From: Planococcus beigongshangi | GTDB taxonomy: Bacteria > Bacillota > Bacilli > Bacillales_A > Planococcaceae | DNA: 64,000 nt | Direction of reading: 5' to 3' | NCBI RefSeq assembly: GCF_016820495.1 | Contig: NZ_JADHDU010000008.1 | Location: 17,660-81,659 of the forward strand | Shown: piece after piece, positions 20,019 to 29,286 of the stretch | Numbering within the stretch: position 1 is the first letter of the stretch | Layout: every line of letters begins with the position of its first letter | The notes under the pieces: model-generated | Told to the model about the DNA's origin: nothing | Database searches by the model: none | Seen by the model: only the letters and a program-made list of their open reading frames with translations | Position numbers and translations under genes: made by a program

Positions 20019-21176
20019 ATGACTTTTATAGAAGAAATGAATCCAGTATGGCAGGAAAAATGGAAGAAGACCGGTTTTGAAACAATCATGCCGATCCAGG
20101 AACAGATGATTCCGGAAATGATGGCCGGCAATGATATCGTTGCCCAATCACCGACAGGATCAGGCAAGACATTAGCGTATGTGCTGCCGATTTTACAGCG
20201 CGTCGATCCGGAAAAAGCGGCGACACAGGCAATGATCGTAGCGCCGTCACAGGAGTTGTCGATGCAGATCGTCAATGTGCTGCGCGAGTGGACAGAAGGT
20301 ACGGATATCAGCGTCACACAATTGATCGGCGGAGCAAATATGCAGCGCCAATTGGAAAAGCTGAAGAAAAAACCGACGATTGTTGTAGGAACGCCCGGGC
20401 GTTTAAATGAACTCGTCAAAAACAAGAAATTGAAAATGCATGAAATCCGCATTTTAGTGCTTGATGAAGGTGACCAGCTGATGGCGCGCGAACACCGTGA
20501 AGTCATGAAATCGCTTGTCGAAAAAACCCAGCAGGACCGTCAGCTTGTGCTCGTTTCAGCGACGATCACCGATGAAGTGGAATTGGTGGCTGATCGCCTG
20601 ATGAAAAATCCGACGCGTATCCACGTGACTGCAGAAGAAATGCCGATGCAGGGGAGAGTGACGCATTCATTCATTAAAGTGGATGAACGCGACAAGACGG
20701 ATCTGCTGCGCCGCATCTCCTATATAGAGGGCGTGAAGGCTTTGGCGTTCGTCAATAATTTGGACCAGCTGTTAATGAAAGAGAATAAATTGAAATTCCG
20801 TGATGCCAAAATCGTCACATTGCATTCCGAGATGAAAAAAGATGAACGGAAAGGAGCGCTTGATGCGTTCCGCAAAGGGGAAGTTTCCATTCTGATTGCG
20901 ACAGAAGTCGCTGCACGCGGCCTTGATATTGACTCGGTCTCACATGTCATCCATGTCGATGTACCGAAGACGATCGACCAGTACATGCATCGTTCGGGGC
21001 GGACAGGAAGAGCCGGAGCAGACGGGGAAGTGTTGACGCTGCTCGCTTATCAGGATGAAAGACATTATAAGAAATTCACAAAAGACCTGCCGTCGAAGCC
21101 TGTCCAGAAAATCATGCACGGCGGCGAGCTGATCGAGGGGTCGAGCAAGACAGTAAATACAAAGGGGAAAAAATAA
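20019..21176 (+). CDS. yfmL: DEAD-box-type RNA helicase, YfmL-like
   Basis: Superfamily 2 RNA helicase of 385 residues with two RecA-like domains and almost no C-terminal extension. Present are the Q motif PIQEQMIP, Walker A SPTGSGKT, motif Ib TPGR and motif III SAT. Motif II reads DEGD rather than DEAD, and the second domain carries ARGLDI and motif VI HRSGRTGRAG. Size and N terminus (GFETIMPIQEQ) match B. subtilis YfmL, which acts in 50S subunit assembly. It overlaps the next start by one base, so it is cotranscribed with the M29 aminopeptidase. Confidence 0.88.
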   Translation: MTFIEEMNPVWQEKWKKTGFETIMPIQEQMIPEMMAGNDIVAQSPTGSGKTLAYVLPILQRVDPEKAATQAMIVAPSQELSMQIVNVLREWTEGTDISVTQLIGGANMQRQLEKLKKKPTIVVGTPGRLNELVKNKKLKMHEIRILVLDEGDQLMAREHREVMKSLVEKTQQDRQLVLVSATITDEVELVADRLMKNPTRIHVTAEEMPMQGRVTHSFIKVDERDKTDLLRRISYIEGVKALAFVNNLDQLLMKENKLKFRDAKIVTLHSEMKKDERKGALDAFRKGEVSILIATEVAARGLDIDSVSHVIHVDVPKTIDQYMHRSGRTGRAGADGEVLTLLAYQDERHYKKFTKDLPSKPVQKIMHGGELIEGSSKTVNTKGKK

Positions 21177-22405
21177 TGGATTTTCAAAAAAAAATGGAGC
21201 AGTATGCGGAGCTGACCGTATACGTTGGACTGAATGTCCAAAAAGATCAGCATGTCCTGATCAACACCACAACAGACACGATCGACTTCACGCGTCTGGT
21301 CGTCAAGAAAGCATATGAAGCCGGCGCCAAAAATGTTCATGTCAATTATTCGGATCCCATTCAGAGCCGAACTCATTATGAACTGGCGCCTGACGCGGCA
21401 TTCACTGAATACCCGGAATGGTCCGTAGTGCAACGGGATGAAATCATTGAAAAAGGTGGTTCCTTCCTGTGGATTGACGCGGAAGACCCTGACTTATTGA
21501 CCGGCATACCGGCAAAACGCCTGTCCGACTCACAGAAAGCCGCAGGCAAAGCCCTGGCACGTTACCGCCAGGCTGTAGGTTCCGATAAAGTGGCCTGGTC
21601 GATCATTGCGATTCCATCTCAAAAATGGGCAGCAAAAGTATTTCCGGACCTTGCGCCGGATCAGCAGATCGAAGCGCTTTGGGAAGCCATCTTCAAAACC
21701 GTCCGCATCGGAGACGGGGATGCCGTTTCTTTATGGAAAGAACATATCGATTTTTTGGAACGGCGTGCAGCACAGTTGAATGAACACCGTTTTTCCAAAT
21801 TGCATTATACAGCTCCGGGAACGGATTTGACGATAACACTTCCTGACAAGCATGTCTGGATGTCGGGTGCTTCGAAAACACCGCAGGGCAATCCATTCAT
21901 CGCGAACATGCCGACGGAAGAAGTTTATACAGTGCCTTTGAAAACTGGCGCCGATGGTTTCGTTCGCAATACAAAACCGCTAGTATACCAGGGCAATATC
22001 ATCGACGGTTTCACCCTTACTTTCAGGGACGGGAAAATCGTCAAAGTGGAAGCTGAAACAGGCGGGGAACTATTGAATGAAATGATCGCTTCTGATGAAG
22101 GCGCCGCTTACCTCGGTGAAGTGGCATTGGTGCCGCACCAGTCGCCTATTTCAGATTCAGGGCTATTATTCTTCAATACACTGTTTGATGAAAATGCATC
22201 CAACCACCTGGCAATCGGGGATTCCTATCCGACCTGCTATGAAGGGGCGCGCAACCTTGAACGGGATGAACTTGCAGAAATCGGTTTGAATACGTCGATT
22301 GTCCACGAAGACTTTATGATTGGCAGTGCTGAAATGGCTATCGACGGCATTACAGCAGATGGTTCGAAGATTCCTGTTTTCAGAAATGGGAACTGGGCAT
22401 TCTAA
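21176..22405 (+). CDS. M29 family aminopeptidase (AmpS-like)
   Basis: Cytoplasmic metallo-aminopeptidase of 409 residues. Family features include NMPTEEVYTVP (metal-ligand glutamate), GEVALVPHQSPIS (ligand Glu and His nearby), and the H-x-D pair in VHEDFMIGS near the C terminus. It is encoded directly behind yfmL (one-base overlap). A second M29 enzyme, clearly similar along its whole length, lies at 32245-33477. Both lack signal peptides and probably finish breakdown of peptides inside the cell. Confidence 0.95.
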   Translation: MDFQKKMEQYAELTVYVGLNVQKDQHVLINTTTDTIDFTRLVVKKAYEAGAKNVHVNYSDPIQSRTHYELAPDAAFTEYPEWSVVQRDEIIEKGGSFLWIDAEDPDLLTGIPAKRLSDSQKAAGKALARYRQAVGSDKVAWSIIAIPSQKWAAKVFPDLAPDQQIEALWEAIFKTVRIGDGDAVSLWKEHIDFLERRAAQLNEHRFSKLHYTAPGTDLTITLPDKHVWMSGASKTPQGNPFIANMPTEEVYTVPLKTGADGFVRNTKPLVYQGNIIDGFTLTFRDGKIVKVEAETGGELLNEMIASDEGAAYLGEVALVPHQSPISDSGLLFFNTLFDENASNHLAIGDSYPTCYEGARNLERDELAEIGLNTSIVHEDFMIGSAEMAIDGITADGSKIPVFRNGNWAF

Positions 22406-22417
22406 GAGGTGATGGAG

Positions 22418-23371
22418 ATGAAAAAAACAGCAGCAGCATTGCTGGCTTTAGTGTTCATATTCAGCATGATGAATACGGCGGCGGCACAGGTGAAAATCCC
22501 CGCTGTCTATATAGCGCTCGGCGATTCACTGGCAGCCGGTCAGACACCAGCCAGCCAGATTGATACAGGTTACGCCGATCTGATCGCCCAGGAACTGGGG
22601 CGCAATCAGCCAGTCGCTTTCTTTTCGAAGGATCTGGCGTTTCCCGGATATACGACTGCTGATGTGCTGGAACGGATAAGAGAGGAAGAAACAAAGGAAA
22701 TCCTCGCTTCAGCGAATATCATCACGCTGTCTGCAGGGGCCAACGATCTGCTGCGTCTGGTGCAGGCGAATCCGGCAGATGGCTCGCTACGTTTCGAGCG
22801 CATCCAGTCAGATTTCGCACTCAATAAAGCGAGACAGAACGTCAGTGAAATTCTGCAGGAATTGGCAGGGGCCGCCCCTGCAGCCGATATTTATGTCATG
22901 GGCTATTATTTCGCTTATCCGCATGCCCGGGACACCCAAAAGTCGGGAGTCGCTGCGCAATTGGATATGTTGAATGCGATTTTGAAAAATGAAGCAGAAA
23001 AAGCGGGAGCGAAATTTATTGCTGTCGATGAGGCATTCGGCCTTGAGTCAGTGTCCAAAGTGCCGAACGCTGCGGATGTGCATCCAAGCTTCGAAGGCTA
23101 TCAGGCGATGGCCAATGCGTTTCTGGCGCAATACCGTGAAGGATGGGTCATTGAAGACTGGGAATTGCCTCAGCCGAATCCGATCAGTTTTGATGAAATC
23201 CTGAGACGCCAGGAAACTGGCAACGAGGCTGAAGGTGATGCAGGAGCAGCTGCAGGGCCTGAGTCTCCTGAACAGGATGCTGAAACTGTAGAGGATGAGT
23301 CATCTGCAAGCGTACTGCCGGATCTCAAGTCTGGCTATCTCGCCTTGCGCACCATATTGCCTATCATTTAA
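22418..23371 (+). CDS. Secreted SGNH/GDSL-type esterase
   Basis: Exported hydrolase of 317 residues. An N-terminal signal peptide (MKKTAAALLALVFIFSMMNTAAA) splits as basic start, hydrophobic core and AxA site near residue 23. SGNH blocks are visible: block I ALGDSLAAG with the nucleophile serine, block III GAND, and block V DVHPSFEGY with the catalytic histidine. After the catalytic domain comes an acidic low-complexity stretch rich in E, A and D (about 255-295), a possible wall-spanning linker. ATG 22418 is preferred because AGAGGTG precedes it by six bases. Substrate is not predictable. Confidence 0.92.
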   Translation: MKKTAAALLALVFIFSMMNTAAAQVKIPAVYIALGDSLAAGQTPASQIDTGYADLIAQELGRNQPVAFFSKDLAFPGYTTADVLERIREEETKEILASANIITLSAGANDLLRLVQANPADGSLRFERIQSDFALNKARQNVSEILQELAGAAPAADIYVMGYYFAYPHARDTQKSGVAAQLDMLNAILKNEAEKAGAKFIAVDEAFGLESVSKVPNAADVHPSFEGYQAMANAFLAQYREGWVIEDWELPQPNPISFDEILRRQETGNEAEGDAGAAAGPESPEQDAETVEDESSASVLPDLKSGYLALRTILPII

Positions 23372-23378
23372 AAGTAAA

Positions 23379-23410
23379 ATCCCTCTTCTGATACGCAGAA
23401 GAGGGATTAC
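23379..23410 (+). terminator. Stem-loop terminator after the GDSL esterase
   Basis: Near-perfect stem ATCCCTCTTCTG / CAGAAGAGGGAT with a short loop. The T-tract (TTACTTGTTTT) is interrupted, so efficiency may be modest. It may also serve the convergent small gene. Confidence 0.7.
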
Positions 23411-23415
23411 TTGTT

Positions 23416-23562
23416 TTATCGGCGCGTTTTACTTGTTTTATACTGGCTGGTGTTCGTTTGGACATTTCCTTTGGCTTTTTTCTTATTCATGAATTTACGT
23501 ATGATCGGATAAGCTATAGGACCATATTTAATCGCTGTTCTAAGTAATCTTCCGACTGCCAT
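23416..23562 (-). CDS. Small basic protein of unknown function (48 aa)
   Basis: Forty-eight residues starting MAVGRLLRTAIKYG, with PIAYPIIRKFMNKKKAK and a Lys/Arg/Thr/Gln-rich tail ending KTRR. An amphipathic or weakly hydrophobic N-terminal half is followed by a strongly basic tail, which suggests membrane-surface or nucleic-acid contact. GGAG lies eight bases before the ATG, which supports expression. It is convergent with the esterase gene. I do not recognise a family. Confidence 0.65.
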   Translation of the reverse strand: MAVGRLLRTAIKYGPIAYPIIRKFMNKKKAKGNVQTNTSQYKTSKTRR

Positions 23563-23632
23563 ATATATCGCTCCATTCGTGTTTAAAGGTACTCTTTAAA
23601 TTCCCTCTTTTCGCTTTGCCTAAACATGCCGT

Positions 23633-24706
23633 TCAGCTCAATGCGTGATTCAGCAGGATATCTTTATATTCGTGGACACTTGATATCAGTACATATTCCG
23701 CATTGCCATGCCAGTCGCCGCCAGACGGACCGAACTCAATGGCACCTTCACCGCCGTTGACGGCAGCATAATAGCGGGTATCGGCAGCGCCATGCTGGCC
23801 GAAAAGGATGGCGTCGTTTCCGGTAGTGGAGCGGATACTCTGTCCCAGTGATTGGATATAGGGATTTTCTTCTGTTGTGGTCAAAGCGGGAGTTGAGGCA
23901 GAACTGGATTCATAATCAAAATCGATATTGAGGGTTTCTCCCAAATCCACCATCTGTCTGGTGATTTCTTCCGGGTCCTGACCCGGCATAAAGCGGATGT
24001 CATAGGACATCTCACAGATTTCCGGCACCATATTATAGCGTTTGCCGGCATTGATAATGGCGAGGTTGACCGATGGCTGATCATAATATTCGGTCGATTC
24101 TTTTCGGAAAGGCAGTTCCGCCATAGCCATATGATATTTCATGGCCTGCTCAATAGCATTGACCCCTTCCCATGGTCTGCTGCCATGCGCAGGTTTTCCT
24201 TTAAATACCATGTCCATATGAAGGATGCCTTTTGACTGCAGTCCCACTTTCAGACCTGTCGGTTCACCGCAGATGACAAAATCTCCACTGTAGCCTTGCG
24301 ATACAAGCCATTTCGATGTATTGCGCCCACCGATCTCTTCATCGGTGACAAGATGAAGTTCGACTTGGCGGCTCAGATTTTCCGGCTCAAGTTCGATGAA
24401 AGCCTGCATCATTGCTGCAACTCCAGCTTTCATGTCCGCTGAACCGCGGCCAAACAGGCGGTCCTGTTCTTCCATTGGTGTAAATTGATCCGCGTGTCCT
24501 GGCACCACATCGACGTGTCCATTCCAGATAAGCTTTTCATCGCCCTGGCCTTTTGTGGCTGTCAGCATCAAATAGCCATCATTGTCATGGACTTTTACGG
24601 TTTCCCCTTTTTGTTCAAGCCATTTTGCGCAAAACAGAAGTGCTTCGTTCGCCCCTTCTTTTGTGTAACTTTTAATTTTAATCAGATCTTTTAACAATTC
24701 AATCAT
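23633..24706 (-). CDS. M20 family metallopeptidase (ArgE/DapE-like deacylase)
   Basis: Cytoplasmic zinc amidohydrolase of 357 residues. Metal-binding motifs of the family are intact: NGHVDVVP (His ligand), GRGSADMKAG (bridging Asp), the catalytic pair TDEEIGG and ICGEPTG. The dimerisation lid domain starts near KGKPAHGSRPWEGVN, and the last His ligand is in LFGQHGAADTR. It fits the acetylornithine deacetylase / succinyl-diaminopimelate desuccinylase group, but no biosynthetic neighbours identify the substrate. The ATG has no ribosome site of its own and overlaps the stop of a five-codon leader ORF. Confidence 0.9.
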   Translation of the reverse strand: MIELLKDLIKIKSYTKEGANEALLFCAKWLEQKGETVKVHDNDGYLMLTATKGQGDEKLIWNGHVDVVPGHADQFTPMEEQDRLFGRGSADMKAGVAAMMQAFIELEPENLSRQVELHLVTDEEIGGRNTSKWLVSQGYSGDFVICGEPTGLKVGLQSKGILHMDMVFKGKPAHGSRPWEGVNAIEQAMKYHMAMAELPFRKESTEYYDQPSVNLAIINAGKRYNMVPEICEMSYDIRFMPGQDPEEITRQMVDLGETLNIDFDYESSSASTPALTTTEENPYIQSLGQSIRSTTGNDAILFGQHGAADTRYYAAVNGGEGAIEFGPSGGDWHGNAEYVLISSVHEYKDILLNHALS

Positions 24707-24720
24707 TTATAAGCAGCCAT
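24703..24720 (-). other. Five-codon leader ORF (MAAYK) coupled to the M20 gene
   Basis: On the minus strand GGAGG (24733-24729) stands eight bases before an ATG that encodes MAAYK and then stops. The TGA overlaps the M20 start codon as ATGA. The M20 start itself is 22 bases from that ribosome site. This looks like reinitiation from a leader peptide; it could instead simply be an odd ribosome binding site. Confidence 0.45.
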
Positions 24721-24791
24721 TTATGCTGCCTCCACCGCCTTTCCGAGACATTTACTTCATTTTTACCCTAATATCCGCTGGTGAAACGAAC

Positions 24792-24820
24792 TTGCATCTC
24801 TTCATTTTGTCCGTTACAAT
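24792..24820 (+). promoter_or_regulatory. Sigma-A promoter of the TPP riboswitch-thiT unit
   Basis: TTGCAT (24792-24797), 17 bp spacer and TACAAT (24815-24820), placing transcription start about 20 bases before the riboswitch. Confidence 0.65.
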
Positions 24821-24845
24821 ACAGGTGTTACGAAAATAACTGTAT

Positions 24846-24933
24846 ACACCACAAGGGGAGCTTTTGCTGAGAGTGAACGATTCCGTTCTTACCCTTCGAA
24901 CCTGTAGGTTAATGCCTGCGCAGGGATGTGGAT
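24846..24933 (+). ncRNA. TPP riboswitch (THI element)
   Basis: Classic thi-box: P1 strand CCAC at 24849, then ACAAGGGGAGC, the pyrimidine-binding GCTGAGAGTGAA, ACCCTTCGAACCTG, AGGTTAATGCCTGCG and the closing GCAGGGATGTGG. All conserved cores of the thiamine-pyrophosphate aptamer are present and in order. It precedes a strong terminator and then thiT, so TPP binding should favour termination and lower thiamine uptake. Confidence 0.97.
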
Positions 24934-24949
24934 AGAAACCTGCCCTTTT

Positions 24950-24986
24950 AAGCGGCGCCAGGATCTGTCCCGGCGCCGCTTTTATA
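24950..24986 (+). terminator. Riboswitch-controlled terminator upstream of thiT
   Basis: Stem AAGCGGCGCC / GGCGCCGCTT with a loop of about 12 bases, then TTATAT. It lies 17 bases after the aptamer, as expected for a transcriptional expression platform. Confidence 0.88.
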
Positions 24987-25039
24987 TGGTTTTTATTAGC
25001 GGCCCTTCTGGTGATGTGCAAACACATGGGGAGGAAATC

Positions 25040-25615
25040 ATGAGAAATAGAAAATTATTGCTGATGCTCGAAATAGCGATTTTCGGTGCACTCGGCTACG
25101 TCCTGGATTTCATTGCGTTCAGTATGCCGCAAGGCGGATCGGTTAGCCTGGTGATGATACCAATCGTACTGATGGCATTCCGGCGCGGATTGGGTGCTGG
25201 GCTTCTGACGGGGCTGGCGGTCGGTTTGCTTCAGCTCGTCACCGGGCGGGTTTATATCGTACCGCTGTCATTCGGTTTCGCGTTCACGCAAGTGACACTC
25301 GATTATCTTGTCGCTTTCGCAAGCGTCGGATTTGCAGGGCTGATGAGATCCTTCTATTTGAAGAATCTCCGGAACGGGACGAAAGGGCAAGTTGTAGCCG
25401 CAATAGTTGCTGGTGCCTTTATCGGTGCATTCCTGCGCTATCTTGTGCATGTCATCGTAGGTATCCTGTTTTTCAAGGAATTTGCGACCGGCAACGTTTA
25501 CCTGTATTCATTCGGCTATAACGCTACATATATGTTCCCGGCATTCCTGTTGACGGCATTTATCTGCTCGGTCCTGTTCATCGCCGCACCGCGCCTGATC
25601 GATGTGAAAGAATAA
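25040..25615 (+). CDS. thiT: Thiamine ECF transporter substrate-binding component ThiT
   Basis: S-component of an ECF vitamin transporter (191 residues, six predicted helices). It captures thiamine and works with the shared EcfA/A'/T module, which is not in this window. The segments EIAIFGALGYVLDFIAF, GGSVSLVMIPI and the C-terminal YNATYMFPAFLLTA are those of ThiT/YuaJ. The upstream TPP riboswitch independently supports thiamine. ATG 25040 follows GGGGAGGA. A terminator follows the stop closely. Confidence 0.96.
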   Translation: MRNRKLLLMLEIAIFGALGYVLDFIAFSMPQGGSVSLVMIPIVLMAFRRGLGAGLLTGLAVGLLQLVTGRVYIVPLSFGFAFTQVTLDYLVAFASVGFAGLMRSFYLKNLRNGTKGQVVAAIVAGAFIGAFLRYLVHVIVGILFFKEFATGNVYLYSFGYNATYMFPAFLLTAFICSVLFIAAPRLIDVKE

Positions 25616-25620
25616 AGGAA

Positions 25621-25649
25621 GGAGGCTATCTTAGGATAGTCTCTTTTTC
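25621..25649 (+). terminator. Intrinsic terminator after thiT
   Basis: Stem GAGGCTATC/GATAGTCTC (one G-U), loop TTAG, then five T. A dispersed repeat begins at once after it. Confidence 0.85.
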
Positions 25650-25692
25650 ATTGTCCAGACTTTCGGAGCTTAACGGGCGCGGTCGCTTTTCT
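25650..25692 (+). repeat. Dispersed intergenic repeat, copy 2 (short form)
   Basis: Forty-odd bases reading ATTGTCCAGACTT ... CGGTCGCTTTTCTAAT. It matches the two ends of the longer minus-strand copy at 30601-30738, sharing GAGCTTAACGGG, but lacks its central about 90 bp. It ends just before the likely map -10 (TATAAT at about 25700). Confidence 0.65.
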
Positions 25693-25739
25693 AATATGCT
25701 ATAATTTCTAAATAGAAAAGTTTGAAAGAAGGGTATTGA

Positions 25740-26492
<753 letters not shown>

Positions 26493-26521
26493 AAAAAAGC
26501 CTGCATAGCGCAGGCTTTTTT
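26493..26521. terminator. Bidirectional terminator between map and the TspO-like gene
   Basis: Stem AAAAAAGCCTGC / GCAGGCTTTTTT with loop ATAGC; A and T runs on both sides. Confidence 0.92.
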
Positions 26522-27273
26522 TACATTTTATGGGCTGTTTCTTCATTAATACTGACATTTTTCTTTATCAACAATATGCCGGTGACGATTACGCCGCTCA
26601 GGAACAGCGAGGCGGTGGTGACAAGCAGCTCGCTGAATCCGTGTTTCACGGCGATGCCGATGAACGCCCAGATGAAAACGGCGGCAAATGGGATATCCGA
26701 ATGGTGGAAACGTACATGAAGCGCAAGTGCCGTAGCGACAGTGAGCATGATGACCGCCCATAATTCGTTGCTCAGGCCCCAGCCGCTCCAATTATGAAAG
26801 GTTAGTACATAGCTGATGTTGGTGATGGTGGCTACGCTGATCCATGCTAAATTTATTGAAACGGGCATCCGCTCGGTCAATTTCGATTCATTGTTCTTGT
26901 ATTGGAGGTATAAAAGGATAAGGGCAGCCAGATAAACCAGCATTGCCGCGATAGACCAGATAAAGAATTCATAATGCCACAGCAGCAGCCAGCCGATATT
27001 GGCAGCAGCGCTCAGGATGAAATAAAAACTGATTGCCACAGCAGGCGTTTCATGATTTTTCTTATAGCGAATCCAAAAACCTGCAATCCAGATGGCCAAT
27101 AATATGTATATGACTGACCAGATTGAAAAGACGTAGCCGGCGGGTGTGAACAGTACAGGGAGCCTGTTGGATATTTCTCCTGTCGTCTGTCCGTTGATCG
27201 GCAATATATTGGCTAAAGCATTAATTGTAACAATAGCCATAAAAGCGATCGTCATCAATATCAAACGGAACAT
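26521..27273 (-). CDS. TspO/MBR-related (tryptophan-rich sensory protein-like) membrane protein
   Basis: Polytopic membrane protein of 250 residues with about seven helices. The region FTPAGYVFSIWSVIYILL and NIGWLLLWHYEFF recall TspO/MBR proteins, which bind porphyrins, but this protein is some 90 residues longer than classical TspO. Such long forms are commonly annotated as tryptophan-rich sensory proteins in Bacillota without known function. ATG 27273 follows GAGGAGGG; an upstream in-frame start at 27342 has no ribosome site. It stands alone, convergent with map. Confidence 0.75.
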   Translation of the reverse strand: MFRLILMTIAFMAIVTINALANILPINGQTTGEISNRLPVLFTPAGYVFSIWSVIYILLAIWIAGFWIRYKKNHETPAVAISFYFILSAAANIGWLLLWHYEFFIWSIAAMLVYLAALILLYLQYKNNESKLTERMPVSINLAWISVATITNISYVLTFHNWSGWGLSNELWAVIMLTVATALALHVRFHHSDIPFAAVFIWAFIGIAVKHGFSELLVTTASLFLSGVIVTGILLIKKNVSINEETAHKM

Positions 27274-27485
27274 CTGTAATCCCTCCTCGCTAACAGTATA
27301 CCTGTCCTTCATTCCCACAACAATTAAGTGTTTGCGGAACATGGGAAATAATTCCGAGAAATCGTCTATATTATGACAAGGCGTAAGAAAACTTCGATCA
27401 ATAGTAGGGAATATTCCGTAAACCGAAGAAAAATGGTATACTTAGAATTGTTTTTAGAAAATTTAGTTTACCGGGAGGAAACAGC

Positions 27486-29285
27486 ATGACAGTTAAATAT
27501 CCGGAAGTATGGGATTTGGACGTATTATTCCCAGGTGGAAGCGATTCCGCCGAATTGCGTGTACATATGGACGAAGCAGGACCGAAATTGGTCGAATTCG
27601 AAAAGTTATCTAGAAATTTCAGCGTCCCTGAAAAAACGGAGGATGCCCGCCAAGTGGCAGAAGTGTTGGAAGCGGTAAAAGATGTGATGCTGCACCTTCG
27701 CCAGTCAGGCGCATTCATCGGATGCCTTCAGGCGCAGAATACGGAAGATAAAAAAGCTTCCTTGTTGCAAAGTGAATCTTCGAGCCTCAGCGCCCGCTTC
27801 AGCTCGGCCCTGCAGAAAATCCAGCAGGATCTGACGAAGACTGATGACGCAGTCTGGAGTGAATTGATGAAAGATGAAGAGTTATCGGAATTCACATTTG
27901 TCCTGAATGAATGGCGTACAAAAGCGAAACTCCTCCTTTCTGAAAAAGAGGAAAACCTGATCACTGCGCTCAGCATGGACGGCTATCACGGCTGGAGCCA
28001 GCTTTACGATATGCTGGTCGGAGAGATCAAAGTCAAAATCACTGTAGATGGTGAAGAAAAAGTGATGTCAGTCGGCCAGGCGAATAATTTAAGCGCCCAT
28101 GCAGATGCTGCTGTCAGAAAAGAATCCTATGATAAGCTGGAAGAAGCTTGGACAGAAAAAGAAGAGTTTTTCGCAAAAACACTGAACTCGATAGGCGGCT
28201 TCCGCCTTGAAGTCTATAAGAAACGCGGCTGGGAGAATCCCCTGCAGGAACCTTTGCAGATGAACCGCATGGAGCAGAAGACACTGGATGCAATGTGGAG
28301 CGCCATTTCAAAACACAAACAGCCGTTTGTCAGCTACCTGGACCAGAAAGCGAAATTGCTCGGCAAAGATAAACTCGACTGGTACGATGTGGATGCACCG
28401 GTAACGGAAAGCACGCAGACATTTTCTTACCAGGAAGGTGCAGAGTTTATCCTTGAGCATTTTAAAAAGTTCGGGCCAGAGCTTGAAAAATTCTCCCGCA
28501 ATGCTTTTGAAAAGGGTTGGATCGAAGCGGAAGACCGTCCAAACAAACGGCCAGGGGGCTTTTGTACGGGATTGCCGATGACGGAAGAATCCCGGATTTT
28601 CATGACATACAGCGGGTCGATGTCAAACGTCGCAACGCTTGCCCATGAGTTGGGCCACGCATTCCATTCGTATGCGCTTCGTCCTGTGCACCAGATCAAC
28701 CGCTCGTATGCGATGAATGTTGCGGAAACCGCATCGACGTTCGCTGAAATGATCGTAGCGGATGCCGCAGTGAAAAATGCATCATCGACTGATGAAAAAA
28801 TTGCGTTGCTGGAAGATAAAGTTCAGCGCAGTGTCGCCTTCTTCATGAACATCCATTCGCGCTTCCTGTTTGAAACACGTTTTTATGATGAGCGTAAAAA
28901 AGGTGTCGTTCCGGCTTCGCGCCTGAATGAATTGATGGAAGAAGCACAGATGGAAGGCTTCGGAGGCGGATTGAAATCAGCGCATCCACACTTCTGGGCA
29001 TCTAAACTGCATTTTTATATCACGAATGTGCCGTTCTATAATTTCCCGTATACGTTCGGTTATTTGTTCTCTCTTAGCGTTTACGCAAAAGCGTTGGAAG
29101 AAGGGGCAGGATTTGAGGAGAAATACATGGCGTTACTGCGTGATACGGCTATTATGACAGCTGAAGACTTGGCGCTGAAGCATCTCGGGGAAGATATTAC
29201 TCAAGAAGCGTTCTGGGAAAAAGGAATTGCTCTTTGTGTGAAAGATGCGGAAGAATTCATATCGCTGACGTCATCCACTGACTGA
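27486..29285 (+). CDS. pepF: Oligoendopeptidase F family metallopeptidase (M3)
   Basis: Cytoplasmic zinc endopeptidase of 599 residues that trims oligopeptides. The HExxH motif is AHELGHAFHSY near residue 386, and the third ligand region NVAETASTFAEM follows about 25 residues later, as in M3B enzymes. SD GGGAGG precedes the ATG. The GNAT gene starts one base after its stop, so the two are likely cotranscribed. It fits the peptide theme of the window (two M29 aminopeptidases and a peptide importer). Confidence 0.95.
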   Translation: MTVKYPEVWDLDVLFPGGSDSAELRVHMDEAGPKLVEFEKLSRNFSVPEKTEDARQVAEVLEAVKDVMLHLRQSGAFIGCLQAQNTEDKKASLLQSESSSLSARFSSALQKIQQDLTKTDDAVWSELMKDEELSEFTFVLNEWRTKAKLLLSEKEENLITALSMDGYHGWSQLYDMLVGEIKVKITVDGEEKVMSVGQANNLSAHADAAVRKESYDKLEEAWTEKEEFFAKTLNSIGGFRLEVYKKRGWENPLQEPLQMNRMEQKTLDAMWSAISKHKQPFVSYLDQKAKLLGKDKLDWYDVDAPVTESTQTFSYQEGAEFILEHFKKFGPELEKFSRNAFEKGWIEAEDRPNKRPGGFCTGLPMTEESRIFMTYSGSMSNVATLAHELGHAFHSYALRPVHQINRSYAMNVAETASTFAEMIVADAAVKNASSTDEKIALLEDKVQRSVAFFMNIHSRFLFETRFYDERKKGVVPASRLNELMEEAQMEGFGGGLKSAHPHFWASKLHFYITNVPFYNFPYTFGYLFSLSVYAKALEEGAGFEEKYMALLRDTAIMTAEDLALKHLGEDITQEAFWEKGIALCVKDAEEFISLTSSTD

Positions 29286-29286
29286 T

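Noticed and set aside
20469..20480. DEGD in place of DEAD in YfmL as a sign of inactivation
   Set aside because: The Asp-Glu pair needed for Mg-ATP is kept and all other helicase motifs are intact, so the change is probably a tolerated variant.
28114..28699. Minus-strand frames within pepF
   Set aside because: Shadows of the conserved M3 peptidase coding sequence with no start signals.
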